Made by a program: the position numbers and the translations under genes. From Bacteroidetes bacterium MED-G17 (GTDB lineage: Bacteria > Bacteroidota > Bacteroidia > NS11-12g > UBA9320): DNA of 64,000 nt. This document shows positions 16,371-25,031 of the stretch, piece after piece. The notes beneath the pieces were generated by a model. That model had not been told where the DNA came from. It saw nothing but the letters and a program-made list of their open reading frames with translations, and made no database searches. Location: the NCBI GenBank assembly GCA_002457675.1, contig NTKK01000002.1, forward strand, positions 62,001 through 126,000, written 5' to 3'. Numbering within the stretch: position 1 is the stretch's first letter; every line of letters starts with the position of its first letter.

Positions 16371-17555
16371 TTATTTGGTAATGGCCTCTATGCCTGGCAA
16401 ACCGTTTCCTTCAAAATAAGTAAGCAACGCTCCGCCACCAGTGGAAACATAGCTAACTTTTTCTTCAAAACCCAACTGTTTTATTGCCGCTGCAGAGTCC
16501 CCACCGCCAATAAGCGAATAGGCACCTTCTTCGGTTTGCTTCGCAATGGCTTTGGCCAACTCTAGTGTACCAGTTTCATAAGATTTCATCTCAAAAACCC
16601 CCATTGGGCCGTTCCACAAGATACTTTGCGCGTCTTGTATGATGTGCACATACTTTTTTATTGCCTCTTGGCCAATGTCAAGACCCATATATCCGTGTGG
16701 GATTTCTCGACTATTGATTGTTTTTTTGTTGGCTTCCTCAGCAAAAGCATCAGCAACCAAAGTATCTTCAGGCAAATGGATATGCACACCCTTTTCTTTG
16801 GCTTTTGCTAAAATTTTGTTGCATAATTCCACGCGATCTTCTTCCAAAAGAGAATTGCCTATTTCTCCACCTTGGGCCTTAATAAAGGTGTAGGCCATAC
16901 CTCCTCCAATAATTAGATGATCAACCAAGGGCAACAAATTTTCTATAATCAATATTTTGTCTGACACTTTAGCTCCGCCCATAATGGCAACAAAGGGTTT
17001 TTGTGGTGATTCCAAAATTTTCCTCGCATTTTCAATTTCTTTAGCCATTAAAAAGCCAAATGCTTTTTTATCTTGAAAAAATTGGGCCACCACAGAGGTG
17101 CTTGCGTGGGCACGGTGAGCTGTGCCAAAAGCATCATTGATGTATTCATCTGCGAGTTTTGAAAGGGATTGCGCAAAGCTTATGTCCCCTTTTTTCTCTT
17201 CTGAATAGAACCGCAGGTTTTCCAGCAGTAGCACTTCGCCAAAAGGTGTTTCTTTTACCGCTTGCTCTACCACAGGACCAATACAATCTTCCACAAAATT
17301 TACTGGTACTCCCAATAGGTAATGTAATTCTTCAACAAGGGGTTTCAGCGAAAATTCAGATTTTTTTTCCCCTTTTGGCCGTCCCAAATGGGACATCAAA
17401 ATTGCCTTTCCCCCATCTTCAAGTACCTTTTTTATACTTGGCAATGCAGCCACCATTCTGGCTTGATCTGTTATTTGCCCGTCTTTAATAGGGACATTGA
17501 AATCAACACGAATCAATACAGACTTGTTTAGGTAATTTTTTTTCTGAATGTGCAT
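16371..17555 (-). CDS. pgk: Phosphoglycerate kinase
   Basis: Glycolytic enzyme converting 1,3-bisphosphoglycerate and ADP to 3-phosphoglycerate and ATP. The signature RVDFNVPIKDG is at the N-terminus, MSHLGRPKGE and the nucleotide-binding GGGDSAAAI plus STGGGA lie where expected, and the 394-residue length is normal. ATG overlaps the stop of the upstream cyclophilin gene (TAATG). Confidence 0.97.
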   Translation of the reverse strand: MHIQKKNYLNKSVLIRVDFNVPIKDGQITDQARMVAALPSIKKVLEDGGKAILMSHLGRPKGEKKSEFSLKPLVEELHYLLGVPVNFVEDCIGPVVEQAVKETPFGEVLLLENLRFYSEEKKGDISFAQSLSKLADEYINDAFGTAHRAHASTSVVAQFFQDKKAFGFLMAKEIENARKILESPQKPFVAIMGGAKVSDKILIIENLLPLVDHLIIGGGMAYTFIKAQGGEIGNSLLEEDRVELCNKILAKAKEKGVHIHLPEDTLVADAFAEEANKKTINSREIPHGYMGLDIGQEAIKKYVHIIQDAQSILWNGPMGVFEMKSYETGTLELAKAIAKQTEEGAYSLIGGGDSAAAIKQLGFEEKVSYVSTGGGALLTYFEGNGLPGIEAITK

Positions 17556-18229
17556 TATTTTAAATCGTTGAAGGTCTGCAGGGCATCAAATTTTTTGGCT
17601 TCCTCGCCCACTCTTTCGATCACAACTTTCTGCATTACATCTCCTTGAATGGTATTATAAACAATCGAAAAGCCACTAACTACTTTTCCAAAAACTGCAT
17701 GTTTTGAAGTGATGGGGTCTTTGTTAAAATCTAGACGTGTATTGTCTACCAAATTGATAAAAAACTGACTTCCATTGGTGTTGACTCCAGAGTTTGCCAT
17801 ACTGATTGTCCCTTGGGTGTTGCTTAAATTGGGTGAAAACTCATCTTTAAACGAATAACCAGGGCCTCCTGATCCTGTACCTTGCGGATCTCCACCTTGA
17901 ATCATAAAGTCGTTGCCGTCTCCATTTACTTTGGATATGACACGATGAAAAGTGAGTCCATCAAAATAGGGTACCCCATCACTTTTGGCTGTATTTGGCA
18001 TGTTTCCTTCTGCCAAGGCGATGAAGTTCGATGCAGTTAGCGGCGCTTCTTTGTAATTTAACTCTACCGAAAATTCTCCTCTGTTCGTTGTGAAATGTGC
18101 ATAGATTCCTTCAGGCAATTGGCTGGTGCTGTCTTTTTGCTGAGGGGTTGTTTGGTCAACTGATTCTTCTTGCTTATTGGCACAAGAAACCAATAGGCCA
18201 AAAAATAGAATGGTGTATATTCTTCGCAT
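17555..18229 (-). CDS. Cyclophilin-type peptidyl-prolyl isomerase, lipoprotein
   Basis: Lipoprotein signal ending [11 protein letters not shown], then a cyclophilin domain from about residue 45. Active-site features are seen: [14 protein letters not shown], and NGSQFFI. It acts on prolines during folding in the periplasm. It is co-transcribed with pgk through a TAATG overlap, a coincidental pairing rather than a pathway. Just upstream, a TTTATTTG-like element precedes the ATG by a few bases. Confidence 0.93.
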   Translation of the reverse strand: MRRIYTILFFGLLVSCANKQEESVDQTTPQQKDSTSQLPEGIYAHFTTNRGEFSVELNYKEAPLTASNFIALAEGNMPNTAKSDGVPYFDGLTFHRVISKVNGDGNDFMIQGGDPQGTGSGGPGYSFKDEFSPNLSNTQGTISMANSGVNTNGSQFFINLVDNTRLDFNKDPITSKHAVFGKVVSGFSIVYNTIQGDVMQKVVIERVGEEAKKFDALQTFNDLK

Positions 18230-18254
18230 GTTGCAAATAAAGAGTAGATTTTGC

Positions 18255-18686
18255 TTATCCCTTCCTTAGTTTTTGAAAAAAATCTTGCATAAGGCTTTGG
18301 CTTTTTTCTTGATGTACGCCCAATGTATAGTCCAATTTGGGCTTGATGATGTGTTGAGTAAATCCGGTTTTGGGTTCGTGCAAAGCAAAATGAACCTTAG
18401 GAATTCGTGCATGAACAATGGCGCCATAGCACATTACGCAAGGCTCAAGGGTAATATATATTTCACATTCATTTAAATATTTGGATCCCAAATAATGGGT
18501 GGCCGCAGTAATGGCCAACATTTCTGCATGGGCAGTTGGGTCCTTCAGCTTTTCTACTTGATTGTAGCCTTTTCCTATGATTTGCTTGTTTAGGACCACC
18601 AATGCTCCAATGGGCACTTCGTCTTCTTCTTTGGCCCTTTCTGCCAATTTTAAAGCTTGTGTCATAAAATATTCTTCGTTTAGCAT
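18255..18686 (-). CDS. tadA: tRNA-specific adenosine deaminase
   Basis: Deaminates the wobble adenosine of tRNA-Arg to inosine. The zinc site HAE (His53, Glu55) and PCVMC (Cys83, Cys86) is intact, and VPIGALVV at the N-terminus is typical. 143 residues, the usual size. Confidence 0.95.
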   Translation of the reverse strand: MLNEEYFMTQALKLAERAKEEDEVPIGALVVLNKQIIGKGYNQVEKLKDPTAHAEMLAITAATHYLGSKYLNECEIYITLEPCVMCYGAIVHARIPKVHFALHEPKTGFTQHIIKPKLDYTLGVHQEKSQSLMQDFFQKLRKG

Positions 18687-18693
18687 ACTTTTG
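18686..18693 (+). promoter_or_regulatory. -7 promoter element upstream of 18699
   Basis: TACTTTTG matches TAnnTTTG and ends six bases before the ATG at 18699. It overlaps the first codon of the divergent tadA gene by one base. Confidence 0.45.
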
Positions 18694-18698
18694 GTCTA

Positions 18699-19121
18699 AT
18701 GAAAAAAACAGATGATAAGAGCTTGCAAATTAAGCTTGAATATGAGATTTCCGAAATTTTGAGGGCAGACAACGGGGTATATGCTGCTTTTGATTACCAC
18801 ATAAATATCAGTAGTTCTGAGCAAACTGTAAAATTGAATTTGTTGACCTACAACCCCAAACACCAAGACTACATGTTGTTTCACACGGTGTTAGGAAATT
18901 CTTCTATTGATTGTTTACAGAAAATGTTGACCTATTTAGAAGAACACCAAAAAAAACCAGTCAAATACAGCTTTACCATAACATGGTCAAAAAGGGGGAA
19001 TAATCAGAAACACCGGTCTTATTTTCGAGCTGCTTCTGAAAGCATTGCTTTGGAAAAATTCTTTCATGAAAAAAACCCGGATGATTATGAATGGAGTATA
19101 GAAATGAACCCATTGACCTAG
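18699..19121 (+). CDS. Conserved protein of unknown function, 140 residues
   Basis: No family recognised with confidence. The protein is soluble, without signal or membrane helices. It has a sheet-like N-terminal part (LEYEISEILRADNGVY, VKLNLLTYNP) and a positively charged patch (TWSKRGNNQKHRSYFRA). It is divergent from tadA and 31 bases ahead of the antiporter gene. Confidence 0.65.
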   Translation: MKKTDDKSLQIKLEYEISEILRADNGVYAAFDYHINISSSEQTVKLNLLTYNPKHQDYMLFHTVLGNSSIDCLQKMLTYLEEHQKKPVKYSFTITWSKRGNNQKHRSYFRAASESIALEKFFHEKNPDDYEWSIEMNPLT

Positions 19122-19145
19122 TTTTCTTTTTTATCTTCATCTTTG
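19113..19145 (+). promoter_or_regulatory. Probable promoter of the antiporter gene
   Basis: TTG (19113-19115), 22 bases and CATCTTTG (19138-19145), one mismatch from TAnnTTTG. The last G lies eight bases before ATG 19153. Confidence 0.4.
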
Positions 19146-19152
19146 AAAAGCC

Positions 19153-20109
19153 ATGACGCTTTATTTTCTTTTTGTATTGGGCTTTGTTTTCCTAATAAAG
19201 GGTGCCGATTGGCTGGTAGAAGGTTCACAATCCATTGCCAAAAGGCTTGGCGTTTCTGATTTTGTGGTAGGGCTTACTGTGGTTTCTTTGGGCACTTCAT
19301 TGCCCGAATTGCTGGTCAACTTGAATGCCAGTTTAAGTGGAAATGGTGGCTTAGCCGTAGGAACTGTTGTGGGAAGCAACATATCCAATATACTCTTAAT
19401 TTTGGGCGTTTCTGCAATCATACACCCAATTGCTGTTCAGCGAAACGTCCTTACATATCAAATTCCTTTTAACATGCTTGCTGCGCTACTCTTAGGTTTT
19501 TTGGTTAGCACATCTTTTGCATCATTTGATAAGGCTATGAATATTAGTCGCTTAGACGGGTTTGTTTTGATGGGCTTTTTCGTTTTGTTTCTATTGTTCA
19601 TTGTCCGGTCATCAAAAGAAGAGTTGCTACAAGAAAAGCGAAGTGATGTGCAAGGGCATTTTTTAAAATCTTCTGTGATGATTTTTGTGGGTGCTTTGGG
19701 GCTTTATTGGGGTGGAAAATGGGTTGTTGACGGAGCCGAGCAGATGGCCCGCAGTTTGGGATGGAGCAATGAATTGCTTGGTTTGAGTATTGTTGCCATT
19801 GGTACCAGTTTGCCGGAATTGGTAACATCTGCCGTGGCCGCCTCCAAAAAAAATGCGGACATTGCTTTGGCAAATGTTCTGGGCTCAAACATATTCAATA
19901 TCTTATGGGTGCTGGGCTTAAGCGCAGCCATTAGGCCCATTCCTTTTAAGCCAATGGTGCATACAGATTTGGCTGTATTTATGGCTTCGGTATTGCTTGT
20001 TTTTTTGAGTTTGTTGTTTGGGGGTAAAAGTCGTTTGACCCGCTGGAAGGGACTCGCTTTTTTATTTATCTACGCCCTATACCTCGCATTCGTTATGGTT
20101 AGAGGATAA
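19153..20109 (+). CDS. yrbG: Calcium/sodium antiporter (YrbG family, CaCA superfamily)
   Basis: An inner-membrane cation exchanger with about ten helices. The two inverted alpha repeats are evident: VSLGTSLPELLVNLNAS with GTVVGSNISNILLILG in the first half, and VAIGTSLPELVTSAVAA with ANVLGSNIFNILWVLG in the second. These carry the ion-binding Glu and Asn residues. At 318 residues it has typical length. Confidence 0.95.
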   Translation: MTLYFLFVLGFVFLIKGADWLVEGSQSIAKRLGVSDFVVGLTVVSLGTSLPELLVNLNASLSGNGGLAVGTVVGSNISNILLILGVSAIIHPIAVQRNVLTYQIPFNMLAALLLGFLVSTSFASFDKAMNISRLDGFVLMGFFVLFLLFIVRSSKEELLQEKRSDVQGHFLKSSVMIFVGALGLYWGGKWVVDGAEQMARSLGWSNELLGLSIVAIGTSLPELVTSAVAASKKNADIALANVLGSNIFNILWVLGLSAAIRPIPFKPMVHTDLAVFMASVLLVFLSLLFGGKSRLTRWKGLAFLFIYALYLAFVMVRG

Positions 20110-20133
20110 AAAAAGGCCGGTTTGAAACCGACC
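20108..20133 (-). terminator. Intrinsic terminator, best on the minus strand
   Basis: The minus strand reads GGTCGGTTT, one-base centre, AAACCGGCC, then seven T. On this strand the single imperfect pair is a G-U wobble, whereas on the plus strand it is an A-C mismatch with only four T, so it was built for the minus-strand gene whose stop is at 20146. Confidence 0.7.
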
Positions 20134-20145
20134 TTTTGCTAGGTA

Positions 20146-20277
20146 TTATAAGTTTTGTTCCACAAGTACCTTTTTATGTGCAATGGCATTCTTCCCTACA
20201 ACGGTTAAGTAATAGGTGCCTGATTCCAAGGCCAAGTCACTTACAGAGACTGGCTGACTTACTTGGTGCTGGTTAGG
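20146..20277 (-). pseudogene. Remnant of a type IX secretion C-terminal sorting domain
   Basis: A 43-codon open fragment on the minus strand, bounded upstream by an in-frame TAG at 20278-20280 and ending in TAA at 20146. It translates to a recognisable end of a type A sorting domain: SVSDLALESGTYYLTVVG and then KKVLVEQ, the pattern that directs proteins across the outer membrane by type IX secretion. There is no start codon and no passenger, so this is the tail of a destroyed gene. A terminator follows at the right distance. Its upstream part is overwritten, in another frame, by the 3' end of the gene that stops at 20259. Confidence 0.8.
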
Positions 20278-20831
20278 CTAATCCCCCAATTTCCCAAATT
20301 GTTTTTACTTGAATAAGACTTCATGAACTGAATCTTACCCAACAAGGACTGGTAATTTCCTTTAATGGAAGTTAGGCTTCCCCCAAAAGGACCATTCGCA
20401 GAATATTCTGATTTGATTCTACCATGAGCAAATCCTCCCGATAAGGTTAACCAAGATTTGTTTTTGAACTTAAATTCATGTCCCAAAAGTGCTTGAGAAT
20501 GGGTTACTCCATTCAAAAGAAGACGCCCATAAACTTGAGCCCTCATTTTTTCGCTTAGGCAACAGGATAAACCGACACTTGCCCCAGGCAAAAGCGCAGA
20601 TGGTATACTCACACCACCCTCTACCTGTATCTGCTGTTCTTCGTGAACACTTATGGGTGGGCATGTTTGCGTATAATACATTGCACAAGACGGGCAAAAC
20701 AGAAGCAAAAAAACAGCCAAGGTAATTTGTTGAAATTGTGGTTTTTTTTGTTTGTACCACAGAGCAAAAAGCGCTGTGATTGAGGTCAAAGAAAGTGTGT
20801 TTGTTTTGTGTTTGGCTGCTCGCTTTTTCAT
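20259..20831 (-). CDS. Lipoprotein, beta-rich, unknown function; 3' end lies over the sorting-domain remnant
   Basis: A lipobox LLFCPSC sits about 55 residues after the chosen ATG (20831), so the true start may be a closer non-ATG codon; the frame is open up to 20939. After the lipobox the sequence (MYYTQTCPPISV, VEGGVSIPSALLPGASVGLS, FKNKSWLTLSGGFAHG) resembles a widespread Bacteroidota lipoprotein/barrel family seen beside other envelope genes. The C-terminus (ISLTSTK) runs into the remnant of the sorting domain in a different frame, and the protein looks shorter than family members, so it may be truncated by the same rearrangement. Confidence 0.5.
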   Translation of the reverse strand: MKKRAAKHKTNTLSLTSITALFALWYKQKKPQFQQITLAVFLLLFCPSCAMYYTQTCPPISVHEEQQIQVEGGVSIPSALLPGASVGLSCCLSEKMRAQVYGRLLLNGVTHSQALLGHEFKFKNKSWLTLSGGFAHGRIKSEYSANGPFGGSLTSIKGNYQSLLGKIQFMKSYSSKNNLGNWGISLTSTK

Positions 20832-21066
20832 AGCTGTTTGTAACACAAAATGCTTGTTTGGGGTAAAAAACATTTGCTGCAAGTTAGGGAAAAGGGGCTT
20901 ACAAGGCAAATGGGCCTGGCAGGGACCTAAAAAAAACACCCAATTCTTTCTTCAATTTTTCTACAAGGAAAAGTTATTAAATTGTTGCGTGATTTTCTGT
21001 TTTATAAGGATTGAATTCTAAATGGATTTATCTCCTAAAAAAAAACCAAATCAGAATAATTTATGC

Positions 21067-21074
21067 TAATTTCG
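21067..21074 (+). promoter_or_regulatory. Possible -7 element before the DUF4157 cargo gene
   Basis: TAATTTCG resembles TAnnTTTG with one mismatch and lies 30 bases before ATG 21105. The whole non-coding stretch 20832-21104 otherwise shows only AT-rich sequence with no gene. Confidence 0.3.
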
Positions 21075-21104
21075 TATCAGTCCAGGCTGGCTCTATTCTA
21101 ATAT

Positions 21105-23126
21105 ATGAATTCAACTCTACAAAATAGAGAAAGCAAAACAAGCAATACTAACCATCAGGAGGAAAATGACTTTGTGGAGGGAAACAAAGCAAGGAGACTA
21201 AGTGATAGTGAGCTATCCTTAATTCAAAGATTTGCAGACAAATCCAACCAATCCGCCCAATTGAGCGGACTAAAGGAGGCTGCAAAAAATAGGACAGGTT
21301 TGCCAAACACTCTAAAAAGTGGCATGGAATCAAACACAGGCATTGATTTAAGCGATGTAAAAGTTCATTACAACTCCCCTGAACCTTCCCAGTTGAATGC
21401 CCATGCATTTGCAAAAGGGAACAATATTCACTTGGCTCCTGGCCAAAGTAAACACCTTCCCCATGAGTTGGGTCATGTAGTCCAACAAAAAGAGGGAAGA
21501 GTCAAACCCAACAATTCTGTAAATGGAGAGCAAATAAATGACGACAGCACGTTAGAAAATGAAGCCACTAAGCTTGGAAATGACGCGTTGAATTCGCCAA
21601 GTGATTCTACCGCTGCAGAAGACAAAAATATTGTTAAAACCACCCAACTTGTAAGTCAGCTTAAAGGGGATACAATCGAAACAACTTCGGAAATATCCAA
21701 TACTGGTAATGATGCCATTCAGGGTGGGATAAAAGCGGCAGAAGTCTCAGGAGCAATAAAAGCTACTGAAGGCGCAAGCTTCGAAACAGGCAGTTTATTT
21801 GATGGTTTATTTGCAGCCAAAGATTCCATCCTTGAAGCTCGAGAAGCATACAGATCCGGGAAAATAGCTGATGGTGTAAATTCCCTTGCGAGTTTTGGAA
21901 AATCTATTACAAATTTTGTTGAACTAGGAGAAAAAGCACAAGGCATCGATCGAGGAGAATTTTGGCCGGGTGTAGGGGCAGGTATTGATGCGTTTAAATC
22001 TGCGATTGCTGTCTTTAAATCTATCAACGCCATAAGCGCAGTTGCCAAATTCCAGACACACGGTGAGTCTGTTTTGGAAGAGGAAGAAAAAAAGATTGTC
22101 GCCGAAGCAGGAAGGAGAGCCAAAATAAAATTAGGTGAAGGCATATTTGATTTTCTTAGACATCTAACTGCTTGCATCGGAAGCTTTGCCGGCGGCGGTC
22201 CTGCTTTTGATGCCGCAGATAAAATAATTAGTGCTGCTCAAACCATTGTGCATTTTGGGATAGAACACTATAAAGGTTTTAGAAACTACAGACTCGAACG
22301 GCTAGGGATAGATTCAGTAATTGAGGTAGAATTAACAGACAATCAAATAGACCATATTATTGGGCTAGAAATGGGTTCTGGCAAACCCTTGAGAAATTTA
22401 ATCCGAAAAGGAGATTTCTGGTCAAGGAATAAAGAACGTTATCAAACCTTGATAGCGAAAAACCCTGCAGAAAGAAACGAAGCAGAAAATAGCGAATTAA
22501 CAAATTTAAATTTGGCAAAAAACCAACTGGAGTCATTTTTGACAACATACAATGCTGGCACTGGTTCGGAAGTTCCAGATTTTAATTTGGAAAATATCAG
22601 CCAACTTGGAGAAATGCATCGTAATCTAGTAGCTAAGCTATTTGATGAAGTTAAACACCTAACCTTCTGGCAAAGAACTCGAGAAAAGATGGGAAAAACT
22701 TTTAGAAAAAGACAAATGGTCGAAACCGTTCTGAGGAATATGCCGGGAGCAGTTGGCATTGAGTCAATTATGGGGACTGGGGACCTGCCCGTCAAACTTA
22801 TGCACGATTTGGGTGAAGGCGGACAAGAAATTTCCGTAGAAAAACTAAAAGTTGCACTTAAACTTGCCAAAGAAAGACGAGATAATCCTAGCCTATTGGA
22901 CAAAAGCTCTTTTGACAACGAGCTGGAAAGAACCCTCCAAAGACATCAAGGCGATATGACACTTGTGAAAGGAGTCTTAGAAATCAGTTCTGTTCAAAAG
23001 AGATTAGGTTTAAGTGATGAAGCCTCTATTGATACAACCGCTACTGACATTAAAAACAAAACAAGCACTGGCAACACAAAATGGAGTACCGCAGTGGAAA
23101 TAGCAATGATAGAGTTTGGAAGATAA
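21105..23126 (+). CDS. DUF4157-domain protein, putative contractile-injection-system cargo
   Basis: 673 residues. A DUF4157 domain at about residues 65-135 contains HELGH at 120-124 (a zincin-like HExxH) with the typical GQSKHLPHELGHVVQQKEG. DUF4157 proteins are strongly associated with eCIS loci and are considered cargo or processing factors. The N-terminus (residues 38-61) has a segment of the form QRFADKSNQSAQL that recurs in the second cargo gene. The centre (about 200-370) is rich in Ala/Gly with hydrophobic helical segments; the C-terminal half is helical and unrecognised. No known toxin fold is visible. It is the first gene of a four-gene run and is followed four bases later by a small chaperone-like gene. 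Confidence 0.85.
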   Translation: MNSTLQNRESKTSNTNHQEENDFVEGNKARRLSDSELSLIQRFADKSNQSAQLSGLKEAAKNRTGLPNTLKSGMESNTGIDLSDVKVHYNSPEPSQLNAHAFAKGNNIHLAPGQSKHLPHELGHVVQQKEGRVKPNNSVNGEQINDDSTLENEATKLGNDALNSPSDSTAAEDKNIVKTTQLVSQLKGDTIETTSEISNTGNDAIQGGIKAAEVSGAIKATEGASFETGSLFDGLFAAKDSILEAREAYRSGKIADGVNSLASFGKSITNFVELGEKAQGIDRGEFWPGVGAGIDAFKSAIAVFKSINAISAVAKFQTHGESVLEEEEKKIVAEAGRRAKIKLGEGIFDFLRHLTACIGSFAGGGPAFDAADKIISAAQTIVHFGIEHYKGFRNYRLERLGIDSVIEVELTDNQIDHIIGLEMGSGKPLRNLIRKGDFWSRNKERYQTLIAKNPAERNEAENSELTNLNLAKNQLESFLTTYNAGTGSEVPDFNLENISQLGEMHRNLVAKLFDEVKHLTFWQRTREKMGKTFRKRQMVETVLRNMPGAVGIESIMGTGDLPVKLMHDLGEGGQEISVEKLKVALKLAKERRDNPSLLDKSSFDNELERTLQRHQGDMTLVKGVLEISSVQKRLGLSDEASIDTTATDIKNKTSTGNTKWSTAVEIAMIEFGR

Positions 23127-23130
23127 TTTT

Positions 23131-23556
23131 ATGAATATGAAACAGTTTTTATATAAAAATCTAAAAGAACTGAATTTTAAAATCCATGAAGATAAAAAAG
23201 TGGACAGTTTAGATGTAGGTACCATCATTTTTTCTTCCAACAGAGAAGATACGGATCTTCAGTTCGCACTTATTTTCTCAAAACTTGATGATAGTATTTA
23301 TCTCAATGTTTTCGCCACCTTTCCGCAACCCTTTCTCCAACCAAGTAATGAATTATACCAAGTTCTAAACAAACTAAATTTAAATTCAGATACTGGCTTT
23401 TTGGTTTTCACGCAAGAAAATGAACAATATTTCATAAGTTATCGATCCACACTTTTACTTGGTTATGATCAATTGGAGAACGATTTGCTTGTTCAGGATT
23501 TTATATTCAATTCTGTTAATTCATTTTTTGTCAAAAAAGTTGAATTGAGCTTGTAA
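23131..23556 (+). CDS. Small YbjN/type III-chaperone-like protein, partner of the upstream cargo
   Basis: 141 residues, acidic, no signal. The order of a helix, two strands, a loop containing LNKLNLNSDTGFLVF and a strand with YFISYRSTLLL resembles the YbjN/CesT-type secretion chaperone fold, though similarity is weak and inferred by eye. The strongest argument is position and recurrence: a protein with the same size and layout follows the second cargo gene. ATG 23131 is chosen over TTG 23116, which overlaps the cargo stop. Likely role is to hold or deliver the DUF4157 protein to the assembling particle; unproven. Confidence 0.6.
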   Translation: MNMKQFLYKNLKELNFKIHEDKKVDSLDVGTIIFSSNREDTDLQFALIFSKLDDSIYLNVFATFPQPFLQPSNELYQVLNKLNLNSDTGFLVFTQENEQYFISYRSTLLLGYDQLENDLLVQDFIFNSVNSFFVKKVELSL

Positions 23557-23595
23557 TGCAATTAATTCTTTATATTTAAACTTTTAATTCTCATC

Positions 23596-25017
23596 GTGCG
23601 GTTTTATTCCCATAAAGAAAAGAAAAAACTCCAGCCTTCTTCCGATGCAAATAACAACTTTAATTCTCCCGAAGTTGACCAAATGCAACAATTGGCAGAT
23701 GAAAGCAACCACACCGTTCAATTAAAATCAATAAAAGATAGCATCACAGGTCTTTTTTCGAGAAAAAAAGAAGCCGGTGAGGAAGGAGAACAAAATGGAT
23801 CCAGTATTTCAAAAACCCTATCTTCCGCTGCTAGTCAGGTTGGCAGTGCTTTAGGTGCAGACAAGGCAAAAGAGGAATTGAATAATGTAAAAGAAGGACG
23901 ATATGCTGACAGCGAAGGCAATCAGAGATATGGAGCACTCGGACGACTTGCAGGGAGAGGTCTTCAAAAAGGAGTCACTACAGGTCAATCTGTAAATTCT
24001 GCCGTGGATAGCGGACTCAAAGCAGGGAAATTCCTTGAAGGAGCCAAAGATGCTGCAAGCCCTGCCATGAAAGGAGCAGCAACTGCCTCAGGGGCTTTTT
24101 CCGTTGCTACTGGATCAATGGACCTTTTAAAAGGGGGGTACAATTTAAAGAAATCAACCGATAAGAAATCCAACATTCATGATGAAATTAATCAAACCGA
24201 AATCAATTTAAAATCTGGGAAAGATGCATGGGAACAAAGAGATAAAGAACACTCTTCTGTCAAATTAGATTGGAAAGAAAAAAAGAACCAATTCGCCAAT
24301 GACAAAAATGAATGGACTACCAAAGAGAGTGGTTACATTGAGAGACTAGAAATGTTGAGACACATGGATCGTCTTCAAAGCAAAAAACAAAGCAAGGGGG
24401 CTCTCAATGCAGTTACTGGTGCTCTTGACCTGACAGCGGGGGCACTTACACTCTCTGGCGTTGCTGCTCCTGTTGGAATGGCTTTGGGAGCGACCTCTAT
24501 GGCCATAAAAGGTGGAAAAGCTGCTTACAGCAACGCCAAACAATATGGCCGTGACCGAAAAGAAAGATACCTAAGAGATGCAGATGAAATTGGAAATGAT
24601 TTCGACACCAAAAAACAAAAGTTAGAGGAAGCAAAAGAATACCAAGGATATAACCCATTGAAGCTATGGAAAAAAAGAAAAGCCAACAACAAACTTGAAG
24701 AATATGGTGATGATAAAGAAGCCTACGTAAACAAAAAATTAGAAAAGTACGGAGCGATTGGAGAAGATGGGCAAGTGAAAGATATTGAAACTAGAAAAAT
24801 GGAATATGAAAACAATCCAGACAACTGGTTGTCTGGGAAAAGCGATGAGAGCAAATCAACCAAAAAGAATGATGAAGCCAATGATAAATTGGCCGAATAT
24901 CTAGCAAACCATCCCGAAGACATGGCACTTTTCAGCTCTATTGGCAGTACAAAACAGTTCAATGAAGCTGACCAAGAAAAAAAAGTGGAATTATTGAAAA
25001 AGAAAATTAAAAGCTAA
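23596..25017 (+). CDS. Second putative injection-system cargo, Ala/Gly-rich helical protein
   Basis: 473 residues starting at GTG 23596 (no ATG available). The N-terminus is basic and disordered; residues 29-53 carry QQLADESNHTVQL, matching the segment in the DUF4157 protein. The rest consists of Lys/Glu-rich helices interrupted by two Gly/Ala-rich hydrophobic blocks: one around GAFSVATGSMDLLKGGYNL and one around GAPVGMAL-like sequence in the middle (GVAAPVGMALGATSMAIKGG), followed by a basic helix. Glycine-rich hydrophobic helices suggest membrane contact, but no known toxin domain is seen. The next gene is a chaperone-like gene 14 bases away. Confidence 0.65.
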   Translation: MRFYSHKEKKKLQPSSDANNNFNSPEVDQMQQLADESNHTVQLKSIKDSITGLFSRKKEAGEEGEQNGSSISKTLSSAASQVGSALGADKAKEELNNVKEGRYADSEGNQRYGALGRLAGRGLQKGVTTGQSVNSAVDSGLKAGKFLEGAKDAASPAMKGAATASGAFSVATGSMDLLKGGYNLKKSTDKKSNIHDEINQTEINLKSGKDAWEQRDKEHSSVKLDWKEKKNQFANDKNEWTTKESGYIERLEMLRHMDRLQSKKQSKGALNAVTGALDLTAGALTLSGVAAPVGMALGATSMAIKGGKAAYSNAKQYGRDRKERYLRDADEIGNDFDTKKQKLEEAKEYQGYNPLKLWKKRKANNKLEEYGDDKEAYVNKKLEKYGAIGEDGQVKDIETRKMEYENNPDNWLSGKSDESKSTKKNDEANDKLAEYLANHPEDMALFSSIGSTKQFNEADQEKKVELLKKKIKS

Positions 25018-25031
25018 ATTCTTAATACTAC

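Noticed and set aside
20108-20133. Terminator of the antiporter gene
   Set aside because: On the plus strand the stem has an A-C mismatch and only four T; the minus-strand version pairs fully with seven T, so it belongs to the decayed minus-strand gene.
21105-25017. Named toxin domain in the cargo proteins
   Set aside because: I saw no ADP-ribosyltransferase, deamidase, nuclease or similar motif. The HELGH in DUF4157 may be enzymatic, but its target is unknown.
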